Shown here piece by piece: positions 46,207 to 56,982 of a stretch of 64,000 nt of DNA (within the stretch, counting starts at the first letter, position 1; each line of letters starts with the position of its first letter). Source of the DNA: Saxidomus purpurata (taxonomy: Eukaryota; Mollusca; Bivalvia; Venerida; Veneridae); contig JAFMSR010000027.1 of NCBI GenBank assembly GCA_022818135.1, positions 96,699 through 160,698 on the forward strand. Reading direction: 5' to 3'. A program made the position numbers and the translations under genes. The notes below the pieces were generated by a model, which was not told the DNA's origin, did not search any database, and worked only from the letters and a program-made list of their open reading frames with translations.

Positions 46207-46216
46207 GCGGTAACCT
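46202..46216 (+). repeat. 15-bp direct repeat at the right junction of LINE A
   Basis: TCGGAGCGGTAACCT, identical to 41163-41177. Immediately right of it, the minus strand reads KDINVSSGYRS, a plausible continuation of the LINE C endonuclease, which supports insertion of LINE A into LINE C. Confidence 0.6.
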
Positions 46217-46432
46217 GATGACACGTTGATATCTTTATTCATTGTTGTTGCTATAAGCATTGTGTAATGTTTAATGCAATAAACTATATTATTATTGTTA
46301 CTGTTGTTAATATGATAACAATAATAACTGTAATAATAATAATAACTGTGTTCCTTTTATTGTTCGTTTTGTCCTCGTGTGTTTGCTTTGTATGCTAGTG
46401 TGTGTTGGTAGTGTATGTGTGTGTGTGTACAT

Positions 46433-46465
<33 letters not shown>

Positions 46466-48230
46466 GTGTGTGTGTGTGTGTGTGTGTGTTGGTGGTGTGC
46501 ACTTCTGGGTGCTGTGGGGCTCGTTTTGGGGAGGCTGCGTTTTTGGTACGTGGCATTCCCTGTTTGATATTATTTTTGTTTTTATACAGTTGTAGAAATA
46601 TCGGCAATGCGGAACATGAAATTTCGCAAAATGTTGTACTAAAGTTTCGCTGATTCTGCAGTTCGCTTTAACAGTTGATTGTTGCTGAAAAATATTGCGT
46701 TAGATAATACTCATCATTTTTATTCTATTATTTACAAATGCTTCTATAAAAATAAGACAGGTTAAACTAATCTGTTGGTTTTCATTTAATGTAATGACAA
46801 AACCTTATTGTTATCTTACATTTCAGCAATCAGAACTAAATCTAGGACAAAATACATTTTAACAGCATTGCTAATTAAAACACATCTTATTACCTTTAAC
46901 GAAAAACATTGAAATTCCAGGGACGTCATCAGTGCAAAAAACTTAAAATTTCTTCAAATGAATTTTCTTAGTCATATTCTCGGTATTTCATTGTCCTTAT
47001 CAAAAATAAGCAGTATGTGTTCTATTCACCCTTGTCAAAACAATACAGATATAATGAGCTTACACATACATAAAGCTTATTCATATACAAAAAAAAGGTG
47101 TAACAGCTTTTATTTTGAACAAATTGTCATTCATTATACATACATTTCTATATTCCAGTGTCGTATATATCGGCCGTTGTTTAGATGTACATTATTACAT
47201 AAAGATAATGTGTTTTGTACTTAAGTATTTAACTGTTGTTTTTAAACCTAATCTTATTATTCTGCGTGTATCGTAAAGCAAAATAAGATTCTATGGAAAC
47301 ACAATGTAATTAGCTGTGCTTGATAAAAAATATGGAAGTAAATAATGTTGAAATGAGGTTTCGAGTGTATATTTAAAAAAAAAAACATTTAAGGGAAGAA
47401 CCAAATACTTTTGACTTAGCGATTTCCGTGCTATTTCAAGTCTAACCAATGCATCATACACTAAGAGAGAGCATGGATGTTAACGAACTTCATGCATTTT
47501 GTAGGACGTAGTTTCTCAAAATGATTAAAGCTGTAACATGATTACAAACTATTTTGTTTTTAAAGTTTACTTGTAAAACGTGTGCTACTGCATGATAAGT
47601 CACTATCTCGTGCATCAAAGAAAAAATAAAAAGGTCTTAAATTACAAACAGGAAGTTGTTTTACACACAATACCGATATGTACCTTGCTCTTGTTAAATA
47701 TGAACTACAGTACAGACTATCTACCGTATAAGAAACAGTATATTTCAATAAGACACGAAGCTATACACATTTTCAAGGTTAACTGTGCCGTACTTGTTTG
47801 TACATTCAATTAGTTGTGCTAATTTTACATGTACAAACATGTATTTTACCGATAGTTTTGACGGTTAGCTGTACTAGATCAAACTTCTTTTTTTGTATAT
47901 CTTCAGTGTAGATTGAATAATAATTATATTTGGAATTCAATACACTTCTTTTTATAAGATCATGCAACTTTTATCTGCAAAATCTACAACATACTGAAAT
48001 ATAATCACAACTACACATCACACCCTGCGGATTTGGTTGAATGAATATGTACAAGTATACTACATGAGAAATGTAACGGGACGCATACTTATCTTTTTGA
48101 GTGAATGCTATATTTACTTTACACCGTCTCTCTCATTTTAATTGCTTTCGGTGCTCTGTTATTCAAAATCTTCAGCTTCCTCTATCCAGCCCATGTCAAC
48201 CCAATCCTATCAGTCACTGAATCTCATATC
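46217..48230. other. Intergenic with microsatellites; possible lost LINE C endonuclease region
   Basis: Begins with about 35 bases that can be read as LINE C endonuclease on the minus strand. ATT/AAT-rich simple sequence (about 46290-46350) and a GT array follow, then AT-rich sequence without motifs. The frames over the GT array are simple-sequence artefacts. Confidence 0.5.
46389..46492 (+). repeat. GT microsatellite, interrupted
   Basis: A GT/TGTG-rich stretch with two long pure runs, about 46435-46463 and 46464-46489, split by one irregular unit. Confidence 0.95.
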
Positions 48231-49140
48231 TTAAATTTCGCCCAATTTAGCCTTATATAAGATCTTGCCATTGTGGGTCCATGCACTTTTAACTTCGTCT
48301 AGTGATTTATTTTGAACACAGAACAGTATATGAAAATTTAGTTGTGTCAAGTCGTCACTGAAGAAAAGTCCTGTACCTTTAAAATTTGTTTTATGTTTTG
48401 TGCTTTTGTTCCTGATCATTCTTTATAGGAAACGGACAGTTATCTGGCGTTTTCCTTTTTAATTTGCTTCCCAATTTAGTGGGCGATATCAATGTATGTG
48501 TCTTTTATTTCAATTGGCTTCATTAATTGTTTCGCATACTTTAGCTATAGTTTGCTCTTGTGTTTCTTTATCTTTTTGCTTGATTTCGTTTATTCTGATT
48601 TTGTTTCTTCTTCTGTATTGTTCTTGCTTGTTCAACATATTCTTTATTTTCGTATCTAAATTTTGTAATTTTTCTCTAAATTTGTTATTTTCATACTCTT
48701 GGTTCTTTAAATGTTTTCCAACCCGTTCAATGTTTCTTTCAGTTTGTCGTTCTCCAGCTCTTTCTCAAACAAACGTGATTCTATGACTTCATTTCTTTTG
48801 ACATTGATGCGATTAAATCTTCGTTCATCTAATAAAATATATCTCTAATCATTTGTCTTAACGACCCATCATTTTTGGCCATAACATTAAAAAGTTTAAT
48901 GTTCATTTGTTTTCGTAAATATCTGATACTAGTATTCTGATTTATCCTGCGAGTTCTTATTCTCGTTTAGTTCCTGAATCTTTTCCACCTTTTTAACTTG
49001 CTGTCGTGTTCTCTTTTTTCCTTGTCGTTCTTAATTGGTGTTACTGCAATTTAGCTCCTTTGTACTTAAACCCTCACTGTGTTTCCGTTTTTCACCAAAA
49101 CATTTTCTTTCATAAGTAGCCTTTCCCGTCATTTCTTATC
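48231..49140 (-). pseudogene. LINE ORF1-like protein remnant, minus strand
   Basis: Read on minus from about 49140: a Lys/Glu/Asn-rich start (GKATYERKCFGEKRK), then a probable coiled coil (ESRLFEKELENDKLKETL, about 48780-48720; ITNLEKNYK), and at the end GTGLFFSDDLTQLNFHIL with SAWTHNGKILYKAKLG (48370-48240). The last block resembles the C-terminal domain of L1/Tx1-type ORF1 RNA-binding proteins, which coat LINE RNA. Several stops and frameshifts separate the pieces. Orientation and position fit the upstream ORF1 of LINE C, though the intervening endonuclease start is not recognisable. The assignment is by general resemblance. Confidence 0.5.
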
Positions 49141-51090
49141 AGCCATGTATTTGGAGTGCAGTAAACTTTAAATATTTTACAGTCGGACAGTGTTACGTAA
49201 TCAATTATCATTCAATACGGTCAAACTAGCTTGGTGTCAATATGTGGAATGTATTTATAAATAAGGCGGCACTAAATGTAGAAAAATAACATCATATATA
49301 GTAACCTGCCTAACATTAATATCCAATCATCCACAAATGTGTTTAATTCCATAATCCGTTTCAGACATGTTCCGCAAAAAGCAATAGTTAATGAACTGGA
49401 AAAGTATATTAGAAAGTGCTTATATTTGCCAAAATATTGGTTCCAAATGAGCCATAAAGCACTTGCTGTCATCTAACGTGTTATTAAGCATGCCTTAATA
49501 ATTATTATTGTAAAATGTCAATTATAACTATGTAAGGACTGAATAAATTGTTTGTAAGTTAGACAGTGAACAGTATTAGTTGACAGCGCCTTTCAAAATA
49601 AGCATTACGCTCACCGTCTACAGAGATGACAATCAGAATATTGAATCATATTATACTTGTTATGTCTACGTACCCCGCTAGAGTAAGTTTGCAAACAATA
49701 CACCACACCTGTTGGTCTTGTTTTCAGGGCCCTCGTTGCGCAATGTAATTGCAACACTTTAAAATGACAGTGTTGCTATAACATGCCACATGAAGACCCT
49801 TTGAAGGTTTCATCCAACGCACTTTCTGTCAATAAACCTAAAGATAGCGTACATATAGATAACGTGTAATCAAACAAAGGAGACAACTGCAATTTAAACT
49901 AGAAGACATCATTAACTTGTCAGAGTGACATATTCTTTAACTATTTAATTACATAAAATGATCCAAACTGCTTTCATAGTTTTCCTATGAAATGCAATGA
50001 AGTATTGAGATGAAACGTTTGCCTCTACTAATTGGACTGCTGCTTCAAATAGACGATAAAAGTGTTTTTATTGGCACATATATATGTTACGTTATATAAA
50101 TCAGCGCATTGATTAATTAATTGTCTAAATGAATTGTCAATTACAATAATTATCAGTAAATTAATTTTGTAAGTTTGCACAACATAATATCAAGTAAAAC
50201 AGTACACTCACTATATCTTAACGCAAAATGGTCAACTATTTTACACCCAAAAAATATAAATATACACAGTAGGACACGAGAAACATAAATGCTGTATGTT
50301 AAGAAAGAAACAGAACATAGTACTATCACCCGGGAATGGAAATGTCTATCGGGAAGATAATAGCTAACGTCATATACAAGTTTAGATTAAATGGACTGAT
50401 CTGATTATAAATTTATTGCTTTTATTATACTAACAAAAGTGTAAAATGTTGATAAAGAAAAAGCAACATAATCCAAAATCTAACCTGATATAGTTTTCCG
50501 AGTATTTAATAATATACTGATGGTGGCATTTGCCACATTTCCTTTGTGTCCGCAACTGATCGCCGAGTTCTTTTTGAAATAGAACATCTGATTTACTATT
50601 TAGCTTTTGCCGAATATGCACTTTTTATTTTATGCTTTTCAGTAAAAAACTGAACTATATCGGTGAAATAAAATTGGTATTAAACTGTTTCAAAGCAGTG
50701 AAAATACCATTTTTATTTTCACTGTTTTTGCCAAACTAGTTTTTAATCACATTTTAAACAAAAGTCCCATATGTTCACACCAAGGATCTCCAGCTCGTCC
50801 TCCATACAAAAGTATCATACACATGATTGACAGTGAGTGATTAATTACTTTAAAATACTTAGCTTTATCCAATTATTTACCTATGAGATACATATTTCCC
50901 CTCATTTATCGGTGATAGAACATTAAATAAAATTGAAAAATGGCTATATTTTTTTTTGAAATAAACATAGGGTTGTTGGTATTCATTTTCTTAGTTAGAT
51001 CATTTTATATCCATCTATAGCAATTTTGAATAAAAATTTGAAAAAAAAGTTGATTTTCATTTTTTTTCACCACCATCCAATTTTCACAGT

Positions 51091-51315
51091 AATTTCTTAA
51101 TACTTGTACGATCATGTTCTGAAACATATAAGTCACCTATAAAAAGTGGAAAAACTACCTCTACAATCGCTCATTATTCACAAATGCATTAAATTGTGAC
51201 AAATTTCTTAATACTTGTACGATCATGTTCTGAAACATATAAGTCACCTATAAAAAGTGGAAAAACTACCTCTACAATCGCTCATTATTCACAAATGCAT
51301 TAAATTGTGACAAAT
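51091..51315 (+). repeat. 111-bp tandem duplication
   Basis: The unit beginning AATTTCTTAATACTTGTACG at 51091 repeats at 51202, apparently without a mismatch through TAAATTGTGACAAATTT. The duplication looks very recent or kept identical. Confidence 0.92.
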
Positions 51316-51670
51316 TTTGCACTTAGGTCAGCCGTGGTCTGAGCATTTTTTAATGAATGAACAGCTGATTGATTATTACGCCACGATTCATAGTATTCAT
51401 TACATTTAATACAAAAAAAAAATATTTAATACAAAAAAAATCAATTTAGGCCTATATCTAATGAATTGATGTTTCATTTTCGCTGTATGATAAAGATTGA
51501 AATGACTTCTTAAATACTTATCCGAAATAATCAAAATATTTTGAACTACTTTTGTTGCGTTTTCAGTAATGATGGTAGTAATCATTCTGGGGTTCTCCAT
51601 GGGGAATAAGAAATACTATAATTCCAAATTTTACTGAATATTTTGCCAAAAAACATAAAATAAAAAGAAA

Positions 51671-51820
51671 ATTTGTTTGTTTCAGTGAAATATCAATTTT
51701 ATTTCACTCGTGAACACCAAACAAATGACATTTTCACTCGTGGCTACGCCACTCGTGAAAATATCAATGTTTGGTGTTCACTTGTGAAATAAAATTGATA
51801 TTTTACTGAAACAAACAAAT
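51671..51820. repeat. 150-bp foldback hairpin
   Basis: The arm ATTTGTTTGTTTCAGTGAAA is mirrored by TTTACTGAAACAAACAAAT. The inner arms TTTTCACTCGTGGC and GCCACTCGTGAAAA face across a TAC centre. Hairpin miniature elements centred on CTCGTGGC..GCCACTCGTG are a familiar dispersed form in bivalves (from memory). Confidence 0.85.
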
Positions 51821-51929
51821 ATCCTCTATATAATGTCTGCAATCTATGTCGATACAAAAATAAATTTGTTTTCCCGATTACTACAAAACAGTGAGTTTTA
51901 TTAAAACGGCCGACATGAACCTTTTAATC

Positions 51930-52885
51930 ATCTCCTAGCTACTGAAAGAACAAAAAGGAACGCAAAGTACATTTTTTAATGTTCACAGGTTTTGTCACGT
52001 ATATCATGGATTCAATTAAATAAATATATAAATAAATACTAATTCACTGCTGTATTCAATTAAATAAATGTGATACTGACCATTAAGTGTGAATCGCAGT
52101 CTAATTCAGCGTATGCAAATAACCCGCATATGATCAAGAGTTTATCAGTGCATATGATCGAATTCTTATCAGCGCACATCACTGTTATCCTTGAATACAC
52201 TTATACAAGTCGAAGTTCACATTCACTGAATATGAGTAACCAAAAATGCGTCCAGAAATATCACTACACGTATGTTAATCACAATTTTATAATAAAAACC
52301 TAAAATTAATCATATATGACAAACAAATATACTAAATACGATGAAATAAACAAGGATAAAATCAATGAATGAATGAACACAGAACATGAACGATGTAAAA
52401 AAGGTAACAAAATGAAAAATGTCAAAATAATATAGGCAAGGTAAAGGGCGGGTAGGGAAAAATGGTATGACACAAACAAACAAAAACTAACAACTGGCGC
52501 GAAAGCTTTGTTTAATTTCCTAAATAGCTAAACGTAACCAATGGAAAAGAATGATACCTGTATATGTACATCAACCAATGGAATACTGAGAAAGAAATCA
52601 AAGGTCCGAGAAAAGTTTTACGCAATCAGAAAAAAGAAGTGGTGATGTCGTCGTTTATTAAATAGTTCAAAGTCTTTCAAATAAACCAATTATCTCCTAG
52701 CTACAGAAATCAAAGAGGAACGCATAATACATTTTTAATGCCCACAGGTTGTGTCACGTATAACATGGATTCAATTAAATAAATATATTAATAAATACTG
52801 AATCACTACTGTATTCAATTAAATAAATGTGATACTGAACATTATGTAGGAATCACAGTCTAAGTCCACATATGCAAATAACCCG
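51930..52885 (+). repeat. Direct repeats of about 200 bp, about 760 bp apart
   Basis: 51930-52125 and 52689-52885 share TCTCCTAGCTAC, TGGATTCAATTAAATAAATA, GTATTCAATTAAATAAATGT and ATGCAAATAACCCGC in order. They could be two copies of a dispersed repeat or a small LTR pair. Ends and target duplication were not resolved. Confidence 0.6.
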
Positions 52886-53230
52886 CCAATCAACTGCCAA
52901 AACATAAGACTTACTTTAACAAGCCGAAAGCGAGGGACGGAAAAGGGAAAAAAGGAAAAAAAAGAAAGAAAAAAAGACATGCAAACAAAGGCAAAATGAA
53001 ACATATGCCATGCATAACTGAAACAAAAAATAACCTAACAGATTTGACCGTTCTTACCTTAAGCAAGTTCTTTCTAAAGGATATACTGCAAAAGGCAAAT
53101 GATACCATGTACTTATCTTGCCGCTAAATTTGACATAAACAAATAATAGGAAATGGATACGAAAAGATAACATTTATAAGAGAAAACACACTAGCGTGTA
53201 AAGGCGTGGACATTTTACGAACAAGTACAT

Positions 53231-53690
53231 TCACGATAACGTGGAAATAGCACGTAGAAAAAAGTAACGGAAGCGATTAACTCCCTCCGAGTTCAAGTGA
53301 AGACCCCCGTCTAACTTTGTAAAAATATAACGTTTAGTCTTTCCTTTGGCACAAAACGGACGGTAATATCGAATGATTTTAAACTGAAGATCTTTCGCTA
53401 GTACGTCTTCTAACAAATGATTGAATTCCTTGATAGGCTTATCAGTTAAAGTATGATCCACCGGTCGAGGCAGCAAAGCAGAGACAATTATACCAATAGA
53501 ATCGTGTTCAGACCTAATTGCAGCTATTAAGTTAATAAATTCTGAAGACATTGCGGCTGATGAATGCTTCCTAACTATATTATTGGTACCAACATGAATT
53601 ATTATAACTTGCTTGTTGTTAAGATCTACAAGCTGTCTACCGACTAGATAAGACAATTTTCCAATGGTTGCTCCAGGAAAAGAACTTTCA
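53231..53690 (-). pseudogene. SGNH/GDSL-hydrolase-like domain fragment
   Basis: Minus-strand frame with SFPGATIGKLSYL near the right edge, then IIIHVGTNNIVRKHSS (block III, G-x-N-D replaced by GTNN) and SIGIIVSALLPRP. The catalytic block V-like KLDGGLHLNSEGV (D..H) lies near 53310-53270. Block I (GDS) is missing because the sequence is cut at about 53690 by the duplicated LINE block. SGNH-like esterase domains occur in ORF1 of CR1-type and other LINEs, and in stand-alone invertebrate genes. Which of these it is cannot be settled here. The stop at 53231 is in frame. Confidence 0.6.
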
Positions 53691-54068
53691 TTGTTTGATT
53701 CAACGCTTTAATTGTGTTTCTAATTTCCTTATATTGTTTTCTGTAGTATTATATAGTTCAGATTGTTGTTTCTTATACTTAACCGGCTATCTAATTGACA
53801 CATCTCGTATCCAACCTTTTATTACTTCTCTTAGCGTATTGGGGTTAGCTTCTTTATTTATGTGTGTTATTTATGTTATAGAATTTCGGATTTTTTATTG
53901 ATATTTTCATGTAAGATTAGACTACTATTTACGGAAGCCCTAAAGGGACATTTATTATTTATTACTTATTAGTGATTAATTATTACTTGTAATTTATAAC
54001 TTATTATTTATAACTTATTACTTGTAATTTATAATTTATTATTTATAACTTATCGACATGTACTCATA

Positions 54069-55439
54069 ATGGCGGGAACTCTTGTTGTGCAGAGGCTGTT
54101 TTTATTACGAGGTAAGAATTATTCATTCACTGTATAGTGGATTAATTACATGTAATTGCAATAGAAATTTAGCATCATTAAAAGAAATGTCATATTCTCA
54201 TTTTAAATGACCATATTCTACACAAAATACACAGTATCATACTTATTGGTATTTAAATTTGTCGAAGTTGAATGCTTAAAAAAGACATATGAAGCTTTGA
54301 GTAGGATCTTTCATATAAGAGCTGAATAGTCTGCCCTTTTCTGCATTTTAATGTAAAGGCATTGAAAAGGGGCATTTATGGTCCAGAATCAATGATTCAA
54401 GTATATAGTTTTCGTATTTGAATTGGTCGGAGACTGTTGTTGTCTAGAATCTGGAATGGAGGTAAAATAAAGGGGCGGAGGCTATGGTTTATAATCTTAT
54501 AAATAAGGACAGAAAGAGTAATATTTAAACTGATTCTTCTTTATTTGCAGATAACAATGTTACTGAGGGTAGTTTTTTTGTCTTCGTTGGTTATTTTGAT
54601 ACTGCAAATAAAGACTTCAGGAGCTGTTGTGCAATCTTACTTGCCATTGGAAAGTCACGGTGCACAATCGAGATTTCAGCTGATCAAAGAGTACTTTTAT
54701 GCTGGATTTAAGTACTTTGAAATTGTTCTGCTTTTATGTAGTCGACACAACATAAACATAAGTATTCGACATTTGAAGCGCATTTTAAAGGCAAACAACC
54801 TGCTTCGTCGAAAAGATGTGAATAAACCAATACAAGATGTAGTAGACTTAATATGGAAAGAAATTCAGCTCAGTGGACAATGTATAGGTTACAGAAATAT
54901 GGATTTGACAAACTGAAACCATTTGGTCTATGCAGACGGATATAGCCGCCGAATAAGGAGCAATGGCGGGAATCAAAAGTTTTATGTACGGGAAGAGCAC
55001 TGCCAATCAAAAATTTGAAGCCGTAGACGTCAAGGTGTCCACTGGCAGATAAATAAATTGAAACATTTACGCGATTGTTGTAGATTCAACAAAATCAATC
55101 ATATCCATATAGAATGTGTAAGATTTTGTCTATTGGATGTTCTACATGCAGAATTGGATCGCATAGCACAGCACTGGAATCTACACAATATACGCAAACA
55201 GAAATTTAACAATGAGCTTCCATATGGTAAAACCTGAAGTTTTGTATTACGTTCCAGAACTGTATTGTGGACACGACCTTGGTGGAAAAGTTGATGCTGG
55301 AAATTTAAAACTTTGCCAGGAAATGTATGCTGCTCCAAAACAAAGATGTTGTGTAGAGTTCATTGAACTGGCTCACTGCTTAAGCCATACCTTGACACAC
55401 GATGGTTTGACGGCATACGAAGAAATGATATCTTTATGA
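54069..55439 (+). pseudogene. Integrase-core (rve-like) transposase, catalytic core deleted
   Basis: Candidate first exon 54069-54111 (MAGTLVVQRLF, donor G|GTAAGA). The main piece follows the acceptor TTTGCAG at 54550: EYFYAGFKYFEIVLLL, SIRHLKRILKANNLLRRKD, then GQCIGYRNM (54690-54900), the N-terminal HTH-like and linker region of a widespread invertebrate/fish transposase family. FDKLKPFGLC (about 54907-54936) follows directly, where the family has some 70 more residues. The core to its C-side is missing, and then INKLKHLRDC, INHIHIECVRFCLLDV, ELDRIAQHWNLHNIRKQ and KPEVLYYVPELYCG (55050-55265) give the C-terminus in shifted frames. By comparison with remembered family layout, the catalytic D, D and E are all lost. 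It is non-functional; the element would need help in trans. Confidence 0.75.
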
Positions 55440-56982
55440 ACATGCTTTGTGAGATAATATAGATGTGCCTTAGAAAACATGATATGTACTTAAGCCTAAC
55501 AAAACAATGGTTTGTTTCCGAAGTATGGAGTCTTCTTATTCGTATTTCTCCTACCTCAATTTTGAATTAAATATCATTTTACTCTCATAATCTGTAGTTT
55601 ATCGCTGCAAGTTTCGTCTCTAGTTACATGTAGCCTAAAATGCACGACGACTATATTCTAGACGCTTTATGATCGCAGCCGACGATGGAGATATTAGTGA
55701 CTGTGGATGGGGACTTTGTTTTCTTACTGGCTATTAAAATAAGAATAAGTAACTGCAGTTTAATCATGTCATGTTGCATACACAAGGTTTTTCTATGATT
55801 TGACTTGGTGACCTAGTGTTTGATATCAGATAACTCATATTTGAAAGTGACCCACATGTCATCAAGACAGTCATTCTAAGTTTTGTGAAGATTCAATAAA
55901 AATGCAACACCATTGCATACACAAGTGTATCTATGATTTGACCTGTTGACCTAATGTATGACCCTAGATGACCAATGTTTAAAGTCCATCTAGAATTTGT
56001 GCTCAGGCGAACTATGACTGTCACTTAGTATGTGAAGGTCAATGTCAAAGATCAATCCTGCTTTCAAAACTGTGCACACTGTTACAGCTTTAAAAACTGG
56101 GAAGTTGTTCAGTATATCACTCAAGGTCAGCAAATGCCAAAGTTGAAATCTATATATAAAACTATACAAAGAGTTTTAATTTCATTTCTCTAGTTTTAAA
56201 GACAAGAAAGTAGCTCAATGTGTCAAGTGACCCAATAAATGGGGTCAGCTTGGTACAATTCCACTGCACACTGCTACACACCAAATATCTAAACTTACAG
56301 GTTACGGTCCATTAATTCGGAGAACCTTCATTTCGGACAATGTTTTAAAACGCTTGAATTTGTTATTGTTGTGGATCGTTTGTTAGCTAAATCTGTTTTC
56401 TGAAGTAACCAACATATTTCTTCAGTAGCACGAGAAACCGGTTGGTTGAGGTGTTCATAAAGATCTGGTAACTAGTTTGTGAGTTATAAAATATGTGCTA
56501 AAAGTGTCTGAAAGTAGGACCGTAACCAGTAGGCTTCTTGACAAGATTTCCAAAATGTTCATTATATAAGTTTATGTAAAACATCAAAATAAATAGGGTC
56601 ATATTCCTAAGATATAACTTTGGGCGCTATTTCTGTTGTTTCACTTAAAGTTGTGTTCGCTGAAACTGACATATACTCTGTATAAAACTTCAAAGTAGTG
56701 GGGGATATCTCAAAGGTTTAAAGAACAAAGCAAACGTGCTTCAAATCTTGAATGTAGAAAAAACAAAGTCAGTAAATTGTCAAGCATTTACTAAAAGAAC
56801 AACAAATAATTGAACACACTGCTAGCAACAAATAGCGGCATCAGATATGGGTAATCTAAGAGTTTTTCAGTGATAAATGTGTTAGTATGTTAACAATATT
56901 AGCTAGAAGATGCTTTTTAAAACAAGAGGCCCAAAAGGGCCAGTATCGCTCTACTGGTTTCACTGGACTGTTCTGAGTAAGT
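55440..56982. other. Spacer inside the integrase-type transposon
   Basis: Holds dispersed-repeat-like text: two diverged units around 55790-55980 (CTATGATTTGAC, GACCTAGTG/GACCTAATG, 'catgcatacacaag'-like). At 56922-56965 there is a string AACAAGAGGCCCAAAAGGGC followed by CAGTATCGCTC, of a type scattered through bivalve genomes. No gene. Confidence 0.5.

Larger units (their letters stand above)
49141..53230. other. Intergenic, repeats only
   Basis: AT-rich. Contains a 111-bp tandem duplication, a perfect-looking hairpin and a pair of direct repeats, listed separately. Near 50640-50720 a fragment resembling the hairpin family occurs (GTGAAATAAAATTGGTATT). No coding signal; short frames are unsupported. 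Confidence 0.5.

Noticed and set aside
46377..46653. Cys/Val-rich and Thr/His-rich frames over the GT array
   Set aside because: Simple-sequence translation of a microsatellite.
51091..51315. Assembly error behind the exact 111-bp duplication
   Set aside because: Cannot be tested from sequence alone; recorded as a tandem duplication because recent duplications also look exact.
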